Below, piece by piece: positions 27,790 to 36,289 of a stretch of 64,000 nucleotides of DNA (positions are counted from its first letter, which is position 1; every line of letters begins with the position of its first letter). The translations under genes and the position numbers were made by a program. The notes below the pieces were generated by a model. It was given only the letters and a program-made list of their open reading frames with translations, was not told the DNA's origin and did not search any database. Location of the stretch: NCBI GenBank assembly GCA_913062555.1, contig CAJXVU010000018.1:1-64000 (forward strand), given 5' to 3'. This DNA is from an uncultured Bacteroidota bacterium. Its GTDB lineage: Bacteria > Bacteroidota > Bacteroidia > Flavobacteriales > Flavobacteriaceae.

Positions 27790-28140
27790 TTATTCACCAT
27801 GTAGCCATGCTTTTTTCTCCAATAAAGTCTCTTCAGATTCTTCGCGATCTTCGTCGGGAATACAACAATCGACAGGACAAACGGCAGCACACTGTGGTTC
27901 GTCATGGAATCCTTTGCATTCTGTGCATTTGTCAGATACAATAAAATAAAATTCATCTGAGACAGGTTCGTTTTCTGCGTCCGCGTCTACGTCTCCTCCT
28001 TGGGGTAACGTAACCGTACCACTTAAGGCGGTTTCATCGGCATAAGCCCATGCTTGGTCTGGCTCATAAATTGCGTTATTAGGACATTCTGCAACACAAG
28101 CATCACAGTTTATGCATTCATCTGTTATTATAATTGCCAT
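27790..28140 (-). CDS. Dicluster [4Fe-4S] ferredoxin
   Basis: A 116-residue soluble electron carrier with two cluster motifs, CINCDACVAECP (near 9-20) and CTECKG...CAAVCPVDCC (near 72-92), separated by an acidic insertion of about 45 residues, as in the Fdx type found in many Bacteroidota and Chlorobi. The acidic C-terminal tail is typical for docking to partner enzymes. It is divergent from korA (95 nt between start codons) and is the obvious electron acceptor for KorAB and a possible donor to the NADH-module-free complex I. Confidence 0.9.
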   Translation of the reverse strand: MAIIITDECINCDACVAECPNNAIYEPDQAWAYADETALSGTVTLPQGGDVDADAENEPVSDEFYFIVSDKCTECKGFHDEPQCAAVCPVDCCIPDEDREESEETLLEKKAWLHGE

Positions 28141-28235
28141 AATTTAACTATTTTTAGAAAAGTAAATATTGATACTCACCTATAAATGAGTAATATCTTA
28201 TAAATTTAGTCAAAATTTTCAAATTATCATAAGTT

Positions 28236-30092
28236 ATGATTACAACAGAGACAAGCACGAAGCCTGAAGTATTGGAAGCAGTCATAATTAGATTTGTTGG
28301 AGATTCTGGTGATGGCATGCAACTAACCGGAACCCAGTTTTCTGATACTTCTGCAATGTTTGGCAATGATATAGCTACTTTTCCAAATTACCCGGCCGAA
28401 ATTAGAGCACCTCAAGGAAGTCTTTATGGAGTTTCTGGATTTCAAGTGCATATTGGTAGCGTTGAGATTAGTACCCCAGGCGATGAAGTAGATTTGCTAG
28501 TTGCTATGAACCCAGCCGGACTAAAGACTAACTTACACGCCGTAAAACCTGGTCATACTATTATAGTAGATACGGACGCATTTACAAGAAAAAATTTAGA
28601 AAAAGCACAATATGAATCTAACCCGTTGGAAGACGGAAGTTTAGAAAATTATCGTGTCATAGAAGTAGCTATGACCTCGCTTACAAAAGAAGCGTTAAAG
28701 GAGATTAAAGGTTTAGACAATAAAAGTATTACTCGGAGTAAAAATATGTTCGCTCTGGGAATGGTATATTGGATGTACGATCGATCAACCGATCATACCA
28801 TTGAATTTTTTAAAACTAAGTTTAAATCTAAGCCAGAATTAATTGAGGCCAATACTAAAGTTTTAAATACAGGGTTTTATTTTGCCGAAACCATAGAATT
28901 AATTCCAAACTCTTATACTATTGCTCCTGCAAAAATGGCCCCTGGAACCTATAGAATAATTATGGGAAATACAGCGACGGCTTGGGGCTTTTTAGCAGCC
29001 GCTGAAAAATCTGGATTAAATTTATTTTTAGGATCGTATCCTATTACGCCAGCTTCAGATATTCTTCATGAATTGGTAAAGCATAAACATTTTGGAGTAA
29101 AAACACTTCAGGCAGAAGATGAAATTGCAGGTATTACAGCAGCCATAGGGGCTTCTTTTGCTGGTAGTTTGGCTCTTACAACAACTTCCGGTCCTGGATT
29201 GGCACTAAAAGGTGAAGCTTTAGGTTTGGCCATGATTATTGAAATGCCTTTGGTGGTCGTTAATGTACAACGCGGAGGCCCTTCTACTGGACTGCCCACA
29301 AAAACAGAACAGTCCGATTTGCTACAAGCATTATATGGTAGAAATGGGGAAAGTCCAGTTATTGTTATTGCAGCAAGCACCCCGGCCAACTGTTTTGATT
29401 TTGCATATGAAGCAGCTAAGCTTACTATAGAACACATGACTCCAGTTATTTTATTATCAGATGGATATATTGCAAGTGGATCTGCGCCATGGAAAATAAA
29501 AACGGTTCGTGATATGCCGGAAATTAAAAATAATATTATTACTGAACCTAAAGAAAACTGGCATACTTATGATAGAGATGAAGAGACCCTTGCTCGTAAA
29601 TGGCCAATTCCAGGAACTCAAGGATTAGAGCATCGCGTAGGAGGGTTAGAAAAAGACCGCGTAAATGGTAATGTATCATACATACCCGAAAATCATGAGT
29701 ATATGACTAAGATTAGGGCCGAAAAAATAAAACGCGTTCAAAATTATATTCCGGATTTAGAAACAGAGTTTGCAGATAGTGGCGACCTTCTGGTTATAGG
29801 TTGGGGCGGTACTTATGGCTCTTTGTATTCTGCAGTGAAGCATATAAACGAAGAAGGTTATAAAAATATAGGTCTTGCTCATTTTAATTATATAAATCCG
29901 CTTCCTAAAAACACAGAAGAAGTTTTAAAAAGTTTTAAAAAGATTTTGGTTTGCGAATTAAATACAGGTCAGTTTGCTAAAGTATTAAAAATGAATTTTA
30001 ATGGATTTGAATTCTTACAGTTCAATAAAATACAAGGACTGCCATTTGGGAATAGCGAGCTAACAGAGAAATTTAAACAATTAGTAAGATAA
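28236..30092 (+). CDS. korA: 2-oxoacid:ferredoxin oxidoreductase, gamma-alpha subunit
   Basis: Larger subunit of a two-subunit 2-oxoacid:ferredoxin oxidoreductase, 618 residues. The N-terminal third is the gamma domain (VRFVGDSGDGMQLTG, FPNYPAEIRAPQGS) and the remainder is the alpha (pyrimidine-binding) domain with YPITPASDILHEL, TTTSGPG and PLVVVNVQRGGPSTGLPT. With KorB it oxidatively decarboxylates a 2-oxoacid to acyl-CoA while reducing ferredoxin. The two-subunit form with gamma-alpha fusion is typical of 2-oxoglutarate enzymes (KorAB), although substrate cannot be proved from sequence. One nucleotide separates it from korB. Confidence 0.93.
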   Translation: MITTETSTKPEVLEAVIIRFVGDSGDGMQLTGTQFSDTSAMFGNDIATFPNYPAEIRAPQGSLYGVSGFQVHIGSVEISTPGDEVDLLVAMNPAGLKTNLHAVKPGHTIIVDTDAFTRKNLEKAQYESNPLEDGSLENYRVIEVAMTSLTKEALKEIKGLDNKSITRSKNMFALGMVYWMYDRSTDHTIEFFKTKFKSKPELIEANTKVLNTGFYFAETIELIPNSYTIAPAKMAPGTYRIIMGNTATAWGFLAAAEKSGLNLFLGSYPITPASDILHELVKHKHFGVKTLQAEDEIAGITAAIGASFAGSLALTTTSGPGLALKGEALGLAMIIEMPLVVVNVQRGGPSTGLPTKTEQSDLLQALYGRNGESPVIVIAASTPANCFDFAYEAAKLTIEHMTPVILLSDGYIASGSAPWKIKTVRDMPEIKNNIITEPKENWHTYDRDEETLARKWPIPGTQGLEHRVGGLEKDRVNGNVSYIPENHEYMTKIRAEKIKRVQNYIPDLETEFADSGDLLVIGWGGTYGSLYSAVKHINEEGYKNIGLAHFNYINPLPKNTEEVLKSFKKILVCELNTGQFAKVLKMNFNGFEFLQFNKIQGLPFGNSELTEKFKQLVR

Positions 30093-30093
30093 T

Positions 30094-31104
30094 ATGGAAA
30101 CAACAGCAACAAAAGAATACACTTATAAGGATTTTTCAAGCGATCAAGAAGTAAGATGGTGTCCTGGTTGTGACGACTATGTTATTTTGCGAGCCATGCA
30201 AAAGGCACTTCCTGAAATAGGAGTTAAAAAAGAAGATGTTGTATTTATTTCTGGTATCGGATGTTCATCACGATTTCCGTACTATATGGATACTTATGGC
30301 ATGCACAGTATTCACGGGAGAGCTCCAGCAATAGCTACTGGTGTTAAATTGGCAAACCCAAATTTGAGTGTCTGGGTTATTACGGGTGATGGAGACTCTA
30401 TGGCGATTGGAGGAAACCATTTTATTCATGTACTCCGTAGAAATGTAGATTTAAATATCATATTATTTAATAATGAAATATATGGCTTAACTAAAGGTCA
30501 ATTCTCACCAACTTCTACGGTTGGTTTAAAAACAAAATCATCACCTTACGGAAACACACAACCGCCTTTTTCACCAGGCGAATTAGCCATAGGTGCTCAA
30601 GCGCGATTCTTTGCAAGAGTTGGTGGTAACACACCAAAAGAAATGACTCAAATTTTTATTGATTGCCAAAAGTTTAAAGGTACCTCTTTAATTGAAGTCT
30701 TACAGAATTGCCCAATTTTTAATGATGGCTGTTTTGATGAGTTTACAGATAAGAAAGTGAGAGAAGATAAACAATTACATGTAGAACATGGAAAACCTAT
30801 GATTTTCGGGAAAGAACGCGATAAAGGAATTGTTTTAAATAGATTAAAATTGGAAGTGGTCACTATTGGCGAAAACGGTATAGAACAAGAAGACCTTCTA
30901 GTACATGATGCTAAAGAAGAAGATCCAACATTACACCAAATGTTAGTTAGATTGAGATATCCTTTAGTTACAGGGATTATAAGAAGTTTTGATGACGTGA
31001 CCTTGGAAGAACGAAAAGACGCTCAAACAAAAGAGGTAAAGGCCAAATCAAAGTTTAGTAAAACAGACGATTTGTTTTTCGCAGGAGACGTTTACGAAGT
31101 TTAA
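30094..31104 (+). CDS. korB: 2-oxoacid:ferredoxin oxidoreductase, beta subunit
   Basis: Thiamine-diphosphate-binding beta subunit, 336 residues. Motifs are WCPGCDDY (start of the beta domain), ISGIGCSSRFP, HGRAPAIATGVK and the TPP motif ITGDGDSMAIGGNHFIH followed by NNEIYGLTKGQ. It carries the Cys residues for the single [4Fe-4S] cluster of this enzyme class and has no separate ferredoxin subunit, so the free ferredoxin encoded divergently upstream fits as acceptor. The gap to nuoA is only 19 nt, suggesting one transcript for Kor and complex I. Confidence 0.93.
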   Translation: METTATKEYTYKDFSSDQEVRWCPGCDDYVILRAMQKALPEIGVKKEDVVFISGIGCSSRFPYYMDTYGMHSIHGRAPAIATGVKLANPNLSVWVITGDGDSMAIGGNHFIHVLRRNVDLNIILFNNEIYGLTKGQFSPTSTVGLKTKSSPYGNTQPPFSPGELAIGAQARFFARVGGNTPKEMTQIFIDCQKFKGTSLIEVLQNCPIFNDGCFDEFTDKKVREDKQLHVEHGKPMIFGKERDKGIVLNRLKLEVVTIGENGIEQEDLLVHDAKEEDPTLHQMLVRLRYPLVTGIIRSFDDVTLEERKDAQTKEVKAKSKFSKTDDLFFAGDVYEV

Positions 31105-31123
31105 TAGTTAAAGAAATATATAA

Positions 31124-31474
31124 ATGGGTTCAGAAGCCATCATCGTATTTTTAATTGCAGGCGTAGTCATGGTCGCTGGGTCTAATTTTTTATCAAATTT
31201 AATTTCACATAAATCTGATAATCCTCAAAAAAGAGAGCCTTACGAAAGCGGCATGGTGACCAAAGGCCCTACTTGGGTGCAGTTTAAAGTGGGTTATTAT
31301 TTATTTGCTATTCTATTTTTAATCTTTGATGTAGAAGTTGCTTTTTTAGTGCCTTGGGCTGTTGTTTTTGGAGATGTTGGCGGTATTGCATTTATCGAGA
31401 TACTTATTTTTCTGATAATTTTAGGATTGGGCTTGTTGTATGCCTGGAAAAAAGGAGCTTTAAAATGGGAATAG
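31124..31474 (+). CDS. nuoA: NADH-quinone oxidoreductase subunit A
   Basis: A 116-residue membrane subunit with three transmembrane helices (about 3-24, 54-79 and 84-108) and the conserved stretch KREPYESGM plus an acidic [11 protein letters not shown] in TM2. It helps form the quinone-site junction between the peripheral and membrane arms of complex I. First nuo gene, 19 nt after korB. Confidence 0.95.
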   Translation: MGSEAIIVFLIAGVVMVAGSNFLSNLISHKSDNPQKREPYESGMVTKGPTWVQFKVGYYLFAILFLIFDVEVAFLVPWAVVFGDVGGIAFIEILIFLIILGLGLLYAWKKGALKWE

Positions 31475-32037
31475 AAAATTTAAATAAAATTCCTGAAGAT
31501 TTTCCTGGAAAAGTTATTCCAGCAGGGAATGGTGCGAATGTCGTTGTAACTTCGTTAGATAAAATAATTAATTGGGGACGAGCAAATTCACTATGGTCAC
31601 TTTATTTTGGGACAAGCTGTTGTGCTATAGAGATGATGCAAACAGGAGCATCGCGGCATGATTATTCAAGATTTGGTTTTGAAGTTGCGCGACCTTCACC
31701 TAGACAGGCCGATTTAATCATTATTGCGGGAACTATCGTCAATAAAATGGCGCCAGTATTACGTCGTTTATACGATCAGATGGCAGAGCCAAAATACGTT
31801 ATTGCTATGGGAGCTTGTGCCATTTCTGGAGGACCATTTTTTTACAACACCTATTCTGTTGTAAAAGGAGCGGATCATGTGATTCCTGTTGATGTGTACG
31901 TGCCAGGATGTCCGCCAAGACCAGAAGCTTTACTAGAAGGTATGCTGATGCTTCAGGATAAAATACGTACAGAAAGCATGAAAGATAAGGTAAACCCCAT
32001 TGAAGGATTTGACGAAGGCTTATATAATAAAGAATGA
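31465..32037 (+). CDS. nuoB: NADH-quinone oxidoreductase subunit B
   Basis: Peripheral-arm subunit that binds cluster N2, the last Fe-S centre before quinone. In the 190-residue protein the four ligands are visible: Cys52-Cys53 (TSCCAIEMM), Cys118 (GACAISGG) and Cys149 ([11 protein letters not shown]). The start at 31465 overlaps nuoA by 10 nt and is preceded by AAGGAG (31452-31457). An upstream in-frame ATG at 31354 lies inside nuoA and would add a non-conserved extension. Confidence 0.96.
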   Translation: MGIENLNKIPEDFPGKVIPAGNGANVVVTSLDKIINWGRANSLWSLYFGTSCCAIEMMQTGASRHDYSRFGFEVARPSPRQADLIIIAGTIVNKMAPVLRRLYDQMAEPKYVIAMGACAISGGPFFYNTYSVVKGADHVIPVDVYVPGCPPRPEALLEGMLMLQDKIRTESMKDKVNPIEGFDEGLYNKE

Positions 32038-32594
32038 CAAACGAAATTTTACAAGAATTAATAGGAAGTTGGTTCCCAAACCCAGAATTTGACAAGATTT
32101 CTGAAGTTGTAGCACAATCTGAAAAGGACGAAATTTCAGAAGAAAGTGTTGAGTCACCAACGCCTATCAATCCTTGCTTGTTAGAATTCTCAGAAGAAGC
32201 CTCCCAGTTTTTGAATATTACCGTACAACCTGAACAGTTTTACACCTTAATGAGTCAGTTAAAAACTAATGAACAAACTCAATTTAATTATTTGTTTTGT
32301 TTGACCGGAGTAGATTGGGGAGAAGAATTGGGGGTTGTATATCATTTAGAATCTACAATTCACAGACACATCGTTGTTGTAAAAGTAAAAACTAAAGATA
32401 GAGAACATCCATCACTTGATTCAGTTTATGATATTTGGGCTACGGCCGAATTTCATGAACGTGAAGTGTTTGATTTCTTCGGTATAAAATTCAATAATCA
32501 TCCAAATTTAAAACGACTCTTTTTAACCGAAGATTGGGATGGTTTTCCATTACGAAAAGATTATGTAGACGAGATAAACATGGTTATTAAATAA
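32034..32594 (+). CDS. nuoC: NADH-quinone oxidoreductase subunit C
   Basis: A 186-residue 30-kDa-type subunit of the complex I connecting arm. The C-terminal half has the signature [21 protein letters not shown] and [15 protein letters not shown]. It is separate from NuoD, unlike the fused NuoCD of enterobacteria. The ATG overlaps the nuoB stop by four bases (ATGA). Confidence 0.94.
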   Translation: MTNEILQELIGSWFPNPEFDKISEVVAQSEKDEISEESVESPTPINPCLLEFSEEASQFLNITVQPEQFYTLMSQLKTNEQTQFNYLFCLTGVDWGEELGVVYHLESTIHRHIVVVKVKTKDREHPSLDSVYDIWATAEFHEREVFDFFGIKFNNHPNLKRLFLTEDWDGFPLRKDYVDEINMVIK

Positions 32595-32597
32595 GTC

Positions 32598-33719
32598 ATG
32601 AAGCAGACAACAACAATAGATAAAGGATTAACGGAGCCATATCAAATTAATATGGGGCCACAGCATCCAGCAACGCATGGGGTTTTAAATCTGCTTTTGA
32701 CTATTGATGGTGAAATAATAAAAAAGGTAGAGCCAGATTTAGGGTATATCCATCGGTCTATTGAAAAAATGTGCGAGCGTGATAGCTATCAACAAATTGT
32801 TCACTTGACGGACAGGATGGATTATTTGTCCTCTAATATTAATAATGAGGCTGTTTGTTTAACCGTTGAAAATGCTCTACAGTTAGAGATTCCAGAGCGT
32901 GTAAAAGTAATTAGAACCATTATTGGAGAGCTTACTAGGATTTCGTCACACTGTTTGTGGTGGGGTGTAATGGGAATGGATGTTGGTGCATTATCAACAT
33001 TTTTTTATGGGTTTAGAGACCGAGAAATGCTTAACGATATTTTTGAAGAAACTTGTGGCGCACGATTAACCATGAACTATAATGTCCCTGGTGGATTGAT
33101 GCTAGATATACACCCAAATTTTGTAAAACGCGTTAAAAAATTTATAGCTCATTTTAAAACAAAAATCCCAGAATACGACAGGCTATTAACCCAAAACGTC
33201 ATTTTTCAGAAACGGACAAAAGGCGTTGGAGTTTTGTCTAAAGAAGATGCAATTTCATTTGGCGTATCAGGCCCTGTGGCTCGTGCTTCAGGTTATTCTT
33301 GTGATGTTAGAAAATATCACCCATACAGTGCTTTAGATAAGGTCAAATTTAACGAGTGTTTAAAAACTGAAGGCGATACATTTGCGCGTTACCAAGTTAG
33401 AATTATGGAATTATGGGAATCCATGTCAATTGTAGAACAGCTCATAGATAATATTCCCGAAGGTGAACATCGTGTAAAAACGAATGCGGTAATTAAATTG
33501 CCAAAAGGCGAGTATTATCAAAAAGTAGAAACAGCTAGAGGAGAATTAGGTGTTTACGTTATAAGTACAGGAACTAAAAACCCTTACAGATTAAAGTTTC
33601 GTTCACCAGGATTTTCAAATTTATCAGTATTAAATCATATAGCCGTTGGAGGTAAAATAGGAGATTTGGTAGCAACGATGGCAACTCTAGATTTGGTTAT
33701 CCCTGATATAGATAGATAA
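32598..33719 (+). CDS. nuoD: NADH-quinone oxidoreductase subunit D
   Basis: The 49-kDa-type subunit, 373 residues, descended from hydrogenase large subunits and forming most of the quinone pocket. Visible motifs are NMGPQHPATHGV near the N terminus (the conserved His of the quinone head-group site), GYIHRSIEKMCE, and the C-terminal RLKFRSPGFSNL and PDIDR end. It lies 3 nt after nuoC. Immediately afterwards comes nuoH, so the usual place of nuoE, nuoF and nuoG is empty. Confidence 0.96.
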   Translation: MKQTTTIDKGLTEPYQINMGPQHPATHGVLNLLLTIDGEIIKKVEPDLGYIHRSIEKMCERDSYQQIVHLTDRMDYLSSNINNEAVCLTVENALQLEIPERVKVIRTIIGELTRISSHCLWWGVMGMDVGALSTFFYGFRDREMLNDIFEETCGARLTMNYNVPGGLMLDIHPNFVKRVKKFIAHFKTKIPEYDRLLTQNVIFQKRTKGVGVLSKEDAISFGVSGPVARASGYSCDVRKYHPYSALDKVKFNECLKTEGDTFARYQVRIMELWESMSIVEQLIDNIPEGEHRVKTNAVIKLPKGEYYQKVETARGELGVYVISTGTKNPYRLKFRSPGFSNLSVLNHIAVGGKIGDLVATMATLDLVIPDIDR

Positions 33720-33734
33720 TATTAACACAATAAA

Positions 33735-34793
33735 ATGACAATAAGTATCATAAATATTAATTACAATTTGATTTCTAGCATTATGCTTGAAGAATCAATG
33801 AGTATCTTAAATATGATATTAGTTGCATTAGGCTATTTAGGCTTTTTTGCTGTAGCAGGATTGTTTTTGGTTTTGATGGAGCGACGTGTAGCTGCGTGGT
33901 TTCAACTACGTGTTGGACCAAACAGAGTGGGGTTTCAAGGCATATTACAAACCATGGCGGATGCACTTAAACTCATTTCAAAAGAGTTAACAGGGACAGT
34001 AAAAGCAGATAAATTCTTGTATAATTTGGCGCCGTATTTTGTAATTGTCACAGCTTTAATGGGGTTGGCCGTTTTTCCGTTTACCAAAGATATTCAAGCA
34101 TTCGATATCAATATTGGCATATTCTTTTTAATAGCCATATCGTCCATTGGTGTTATTGGAATTTTACTAGGCGGGTGGGCAAGTAATAATAAGTTTGCCT
34201 TGATAGGCGCAATGCGAAGTGGCGTACAAACCATTAGTTATGAGCTTTCAATAGGGCTGTCTCTACTGACCATGATTTTATTAACGGGCTCATTGCAGCT
34301 TTCTGAAATTGTTGAAGTGCAAAAAAGTGGTTGGTTGATTGTGCAAGGTCATGTTCCGGCAATTATAGCTTTTATGATTTACATGATTGCTGGTACCGCA
34401 GAAACAAATAGAGCGCCTTTTGATATGGTTGAAGCAGAATCAGAATTAGGAGCAGGGTTTCATACCGAATATTCTGGGATGAAGTTTGCCTATTTCTTTT
34501 TAGCAGAGTTTATAAACATGTTCATCATCGCTGCCATTGCAACAACAGTGTTTTTTGGTGCATGGTTATCACCTTTCGGAATTACAGAATCTTTGCCGTG
34601 GTTAGGTGTTTTTTGGTTTTTAGGAAAAACGCTTCTGTTGGTATTTTTAATGATGTGGTTTCGATGGACATTTCCGCGTTTAAGAGTTGACCAACTATTG
34701 ACCTTAGAATGGAAATATTTATTGCCAATTAATTTGGTAAATATTGTAATTATGGCATTAATTGTCTGGCTTAACTTAACAATTCAGTTTTAA
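33735..34793 (+). CDS. nuoH: NADH-quinone oxidoreductase subunit H
   Basis: Membrane subunit that connects the quinone chamber to the proton-pumping arm, with about eight transmembrane helices. It has the conserved MERRVAAWFQLRVGPNRVG, DALKLISKE, AGTAETNRAPFDMVEAESEL and WFRWTFPRLRVDQL segments. 33735 is the longest start. 33783 (MLEES) or 33801 may be the true one, since the first 16-22 residues are not conserved. Confidence 0.95.
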   Translation: MTISIININYNLISSIMLEESMSILNMILVALGYLGFFAVAGLFLVLMERRVAAWFQLRVGPNRVGFQGILQTMADALKLISKELTGTVKADKFLYNLAPYFVIVTALMGLAVFPFTKDIQAFDINIGIFFLIAISSIGVIGILLGGWASNNKFALIGAMRSGVQTISYELSIGLSLLTMILLTGSLQLSEIVEVQKSGWLIVQGHVPAIIAFMIYMIAGTAETNRAPFDMVEAESELGAGFHTEYSGMKFAYFFLAEFINMFIIAAIATTVFFGAWLSPFGITESLPWLGVFWFLGKTLLLVFLMMWFRWTFPRLRVDQLLTLEWKYLLPINLVNIVIMALIVWLNLTIQF

Positions 34794-34798
34794 AAGGG

Positions 34799-35275
34799 AT
34801 GAGTTACTTTTCAGAAATATATCACGGTATTAAGACACTACTTACGGGCATGAGTGTTACTGGGAAGTATTTTCTAACTTCAAGAAAAGGAGCTATAACC
34901 CAACAATACCCTGATAATAGAGAGACTCTTAAAATGTTCGACCGTTTTCGAGGAGAAGTGATTATGCCTCACGATGAAAATAACGAACATCGTTGTACGG
35001 GTTGTCAGAAATGTGAAATTGCTTGCCCCAACGGAACAATTGAAATTATTTGGGATAGAGGCATTGATGAAGAAACAGGTAAAAAGAAAAAGAAAATTGA
35101 CCAGTTTGTGTACCACTTAAGCATGTGTACCATGTGTGCTTTATGTATTGATGTTTGCCCAACAGATGCTATTGAGTGGGGACAGAATTTTGAGAATTCA
35201 GTATTTGACAGAACAAAACTTACCCGAGTTTTAAATGAACCTGGATCTAAACTAGCCCCTGGAGTGGAAGATTAA
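34799..35275 (+). CDS. nuoI: NADH-quinone oxidoreductase subunit I
   Basis: Ferredoxin-like subunit carrying clusters N6a and N6b. In 158 residues two motifs are seen: Cys66, 69, 72, 76 (CTGCQKCEIAC) and Cys110, 113, 116, 120 (CTMCALCIDVC). In an enzyme lacking the NuoEFG module these clusters would be the first electron acceptors, plausibly from soluble ferredoxin. A Lys-rich stretch (95-99) between the motifs could help dock an acidic ferredoxin. Five nt after nuoH, then a 165-nt gap. Confidence 0.95.
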   Translation: MSYFSEIYHGIKTLLTGMSVTGKYFLTSRKGAITQQYPDNRETLKMFDRFRGEVIMPHDENNEHRCTGCQKCEIACPNGTIEIIWDRGIDEETGKKKKKIDQFVYHLSMCTMCALCIDVCPTDAIEWGQNFENSVFDRTKLTRVLNEPGSKLAPGVED

Positions 35276-35288
35276 GTAACTGTTTAAA

Positions 35289-35321
35289 TTGTATGGTTGG
35301 AATTTATAGCAGTTATTTTTG
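35289..35321 (+). promoter_or_regulatory. Putative internal promoter before nuoJ
   Basis: TTG (35289-35291), a 22-nt spacer and TATTTTTG (35314-35321) fit the Bacteroidota consensus. It lies in the only sizeable gap (165 nt) of the nuo cluster, about 120 nt before nuoJ, and could drive nuoJKLMN separately. The gap also has a possible 20-codon frame (MHYEAKLM...) that I do not call as a gene. Confidence 0.45.
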
Positions 35322-35440
35322 ATGCATTATGAGGCAAAATTGATGATAATAGCAAAGTTACTTGAAGAAATTTTAACAAAATAATGCGCAAAAAGAACTA
35401 TAGAAAAACAAGTGATACAATTTTAATTAGTTACTAACCT

Positions 35441-35965
35441 ATGGAAAGAATTATATTTTACATTTTGGCATTAATGATGATTGTTGCGGCTATCGCTTCG
35501 GTTAGTAGTCGTAAAATGCTTCGTTCGGTTATCTATTTATTATTTGTACTTGCAGGTGTGGCGGGTGTTTTCTTTTTAATTGATTATAATTTTCTGGCGG
35601 CAGTTCAGCTTACGGTTTATGCTGGCGGAATTATTGTGCTCATGATTTTCTCTGTACTTCTTGTGCATCATATTGAAATGAAGTTGGAGGTTGCTAAAAT
35701 ATCTAAACGTATAAGTGTTGCATTAGCTTGTATTATTGGAGCAGGTATATTTATTGTCACAATTTATTCATATGATTTTAATGTAATAGGAAAAGCTACA
35801 ACCACAACAACGGCCGAAATTGGCAAGGGGCTGTTAAGCTATGAAGCTGGTGGGTTTATTTTGCCTTTTGAAGTGATTAGTGTGATTTTATTGGCAGCCA
35901 TGATTGGTGCAATTGTCATAGCGAAAGGAAATAAGCTAGAATCTAATAACACCGAAACTAAATGA
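35441..35965 (+). CDS. nuoJ: NADH-quinone oxidoreductase subunit J
   Basis: A 174-residue membrane subunit with five predicted helices, including the conserved VQLTVYAGGIIVLMIFSVLL segment of TM3 that forms the pi-bulge helix linking quinone reduction to proton pumping. Its stop overlaps the nuoK start (ATGA). Confidence 0.94.
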   Translation: MERIIFYILALMMIVAAIASVSSRKMLRSVIYLLFVLAGVAGVFFLIDYNFLAAVQLTVYAGGIIVLMIFSVLLVHHIEMKLEVAKISKRISVALACIIGAGIFIVTIYSYDFNVIGKATTTTTAEIGKGLLSYEAGGFILPFEVISVILLAAMIGAIVIAKGNKLESNNTETK

Positions 35966-36279
35966 TTGAAGGCATAAGCATATACGAAATACTTGCCCTA
36001 ACAACGATACTATTTTTTATCGGTGTTTACGGATTTGTTACTCGAAAAAACTTGATATCCATTTTAATCTCGGTGGAGTTGATTTTGAATGCATCAGTAG
36101 TAAATTTTGTTGTAATCAACAAATACTTATATCCAGATATGTTGCAAGGCGTATTTGTTTCCATTTTTATTATAGCGGTTGCCGCTGCCGAAACAGCATT
36201 GGCAGTTTCCATTATTATAAACCTTTACCGACAAATAAATTCAGTTGAGGTTAAAGACACCGAAGTCATGAAGTATTAA
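35962..36279 (+). CDS. nuoK: NADH-quinone oxidoreductase subunit K
   Basis: A 105-residue, three-helix antiporter-like subunit related to MrpC. The two membrane glutamates needed for proton transfer are visible in SVELILNASVVNF and AAAETALAVSI. Overlaps nuoJ by 4 nt and lies 10 nt before nuoL. Confidence 0.95.
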   Translation: MIEGISIYEILALTTILFFIGVYGFVTRKNLISILISVELILNASVVNFVVINKYLYPDMLQGVFVSIFIIAVAAAETALAVSIIINLYRQINSVEVKDTEVMKY

Positions 36280-36289
36280 TATTTAGAAA

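Noticed and set aside
27678-27944. Plus-strand 88-codon frame over the ferredoxin 3' end
   Set aside because: Antisense to the strongly supported ferredoxin gene and without domain signs.
31354-31464. Longer NuoB start inside nuoA
   Set aside because: Adds 37 non-conserved residues; the ATG at 31465 has an AAGGAG site and matches the family start.
35320-35390. A 20-codon frame in the nuoI-nuoJ gap as a leader peptide
   Set aside because: Too short and without homology or attenuator-like hairpins to support it.
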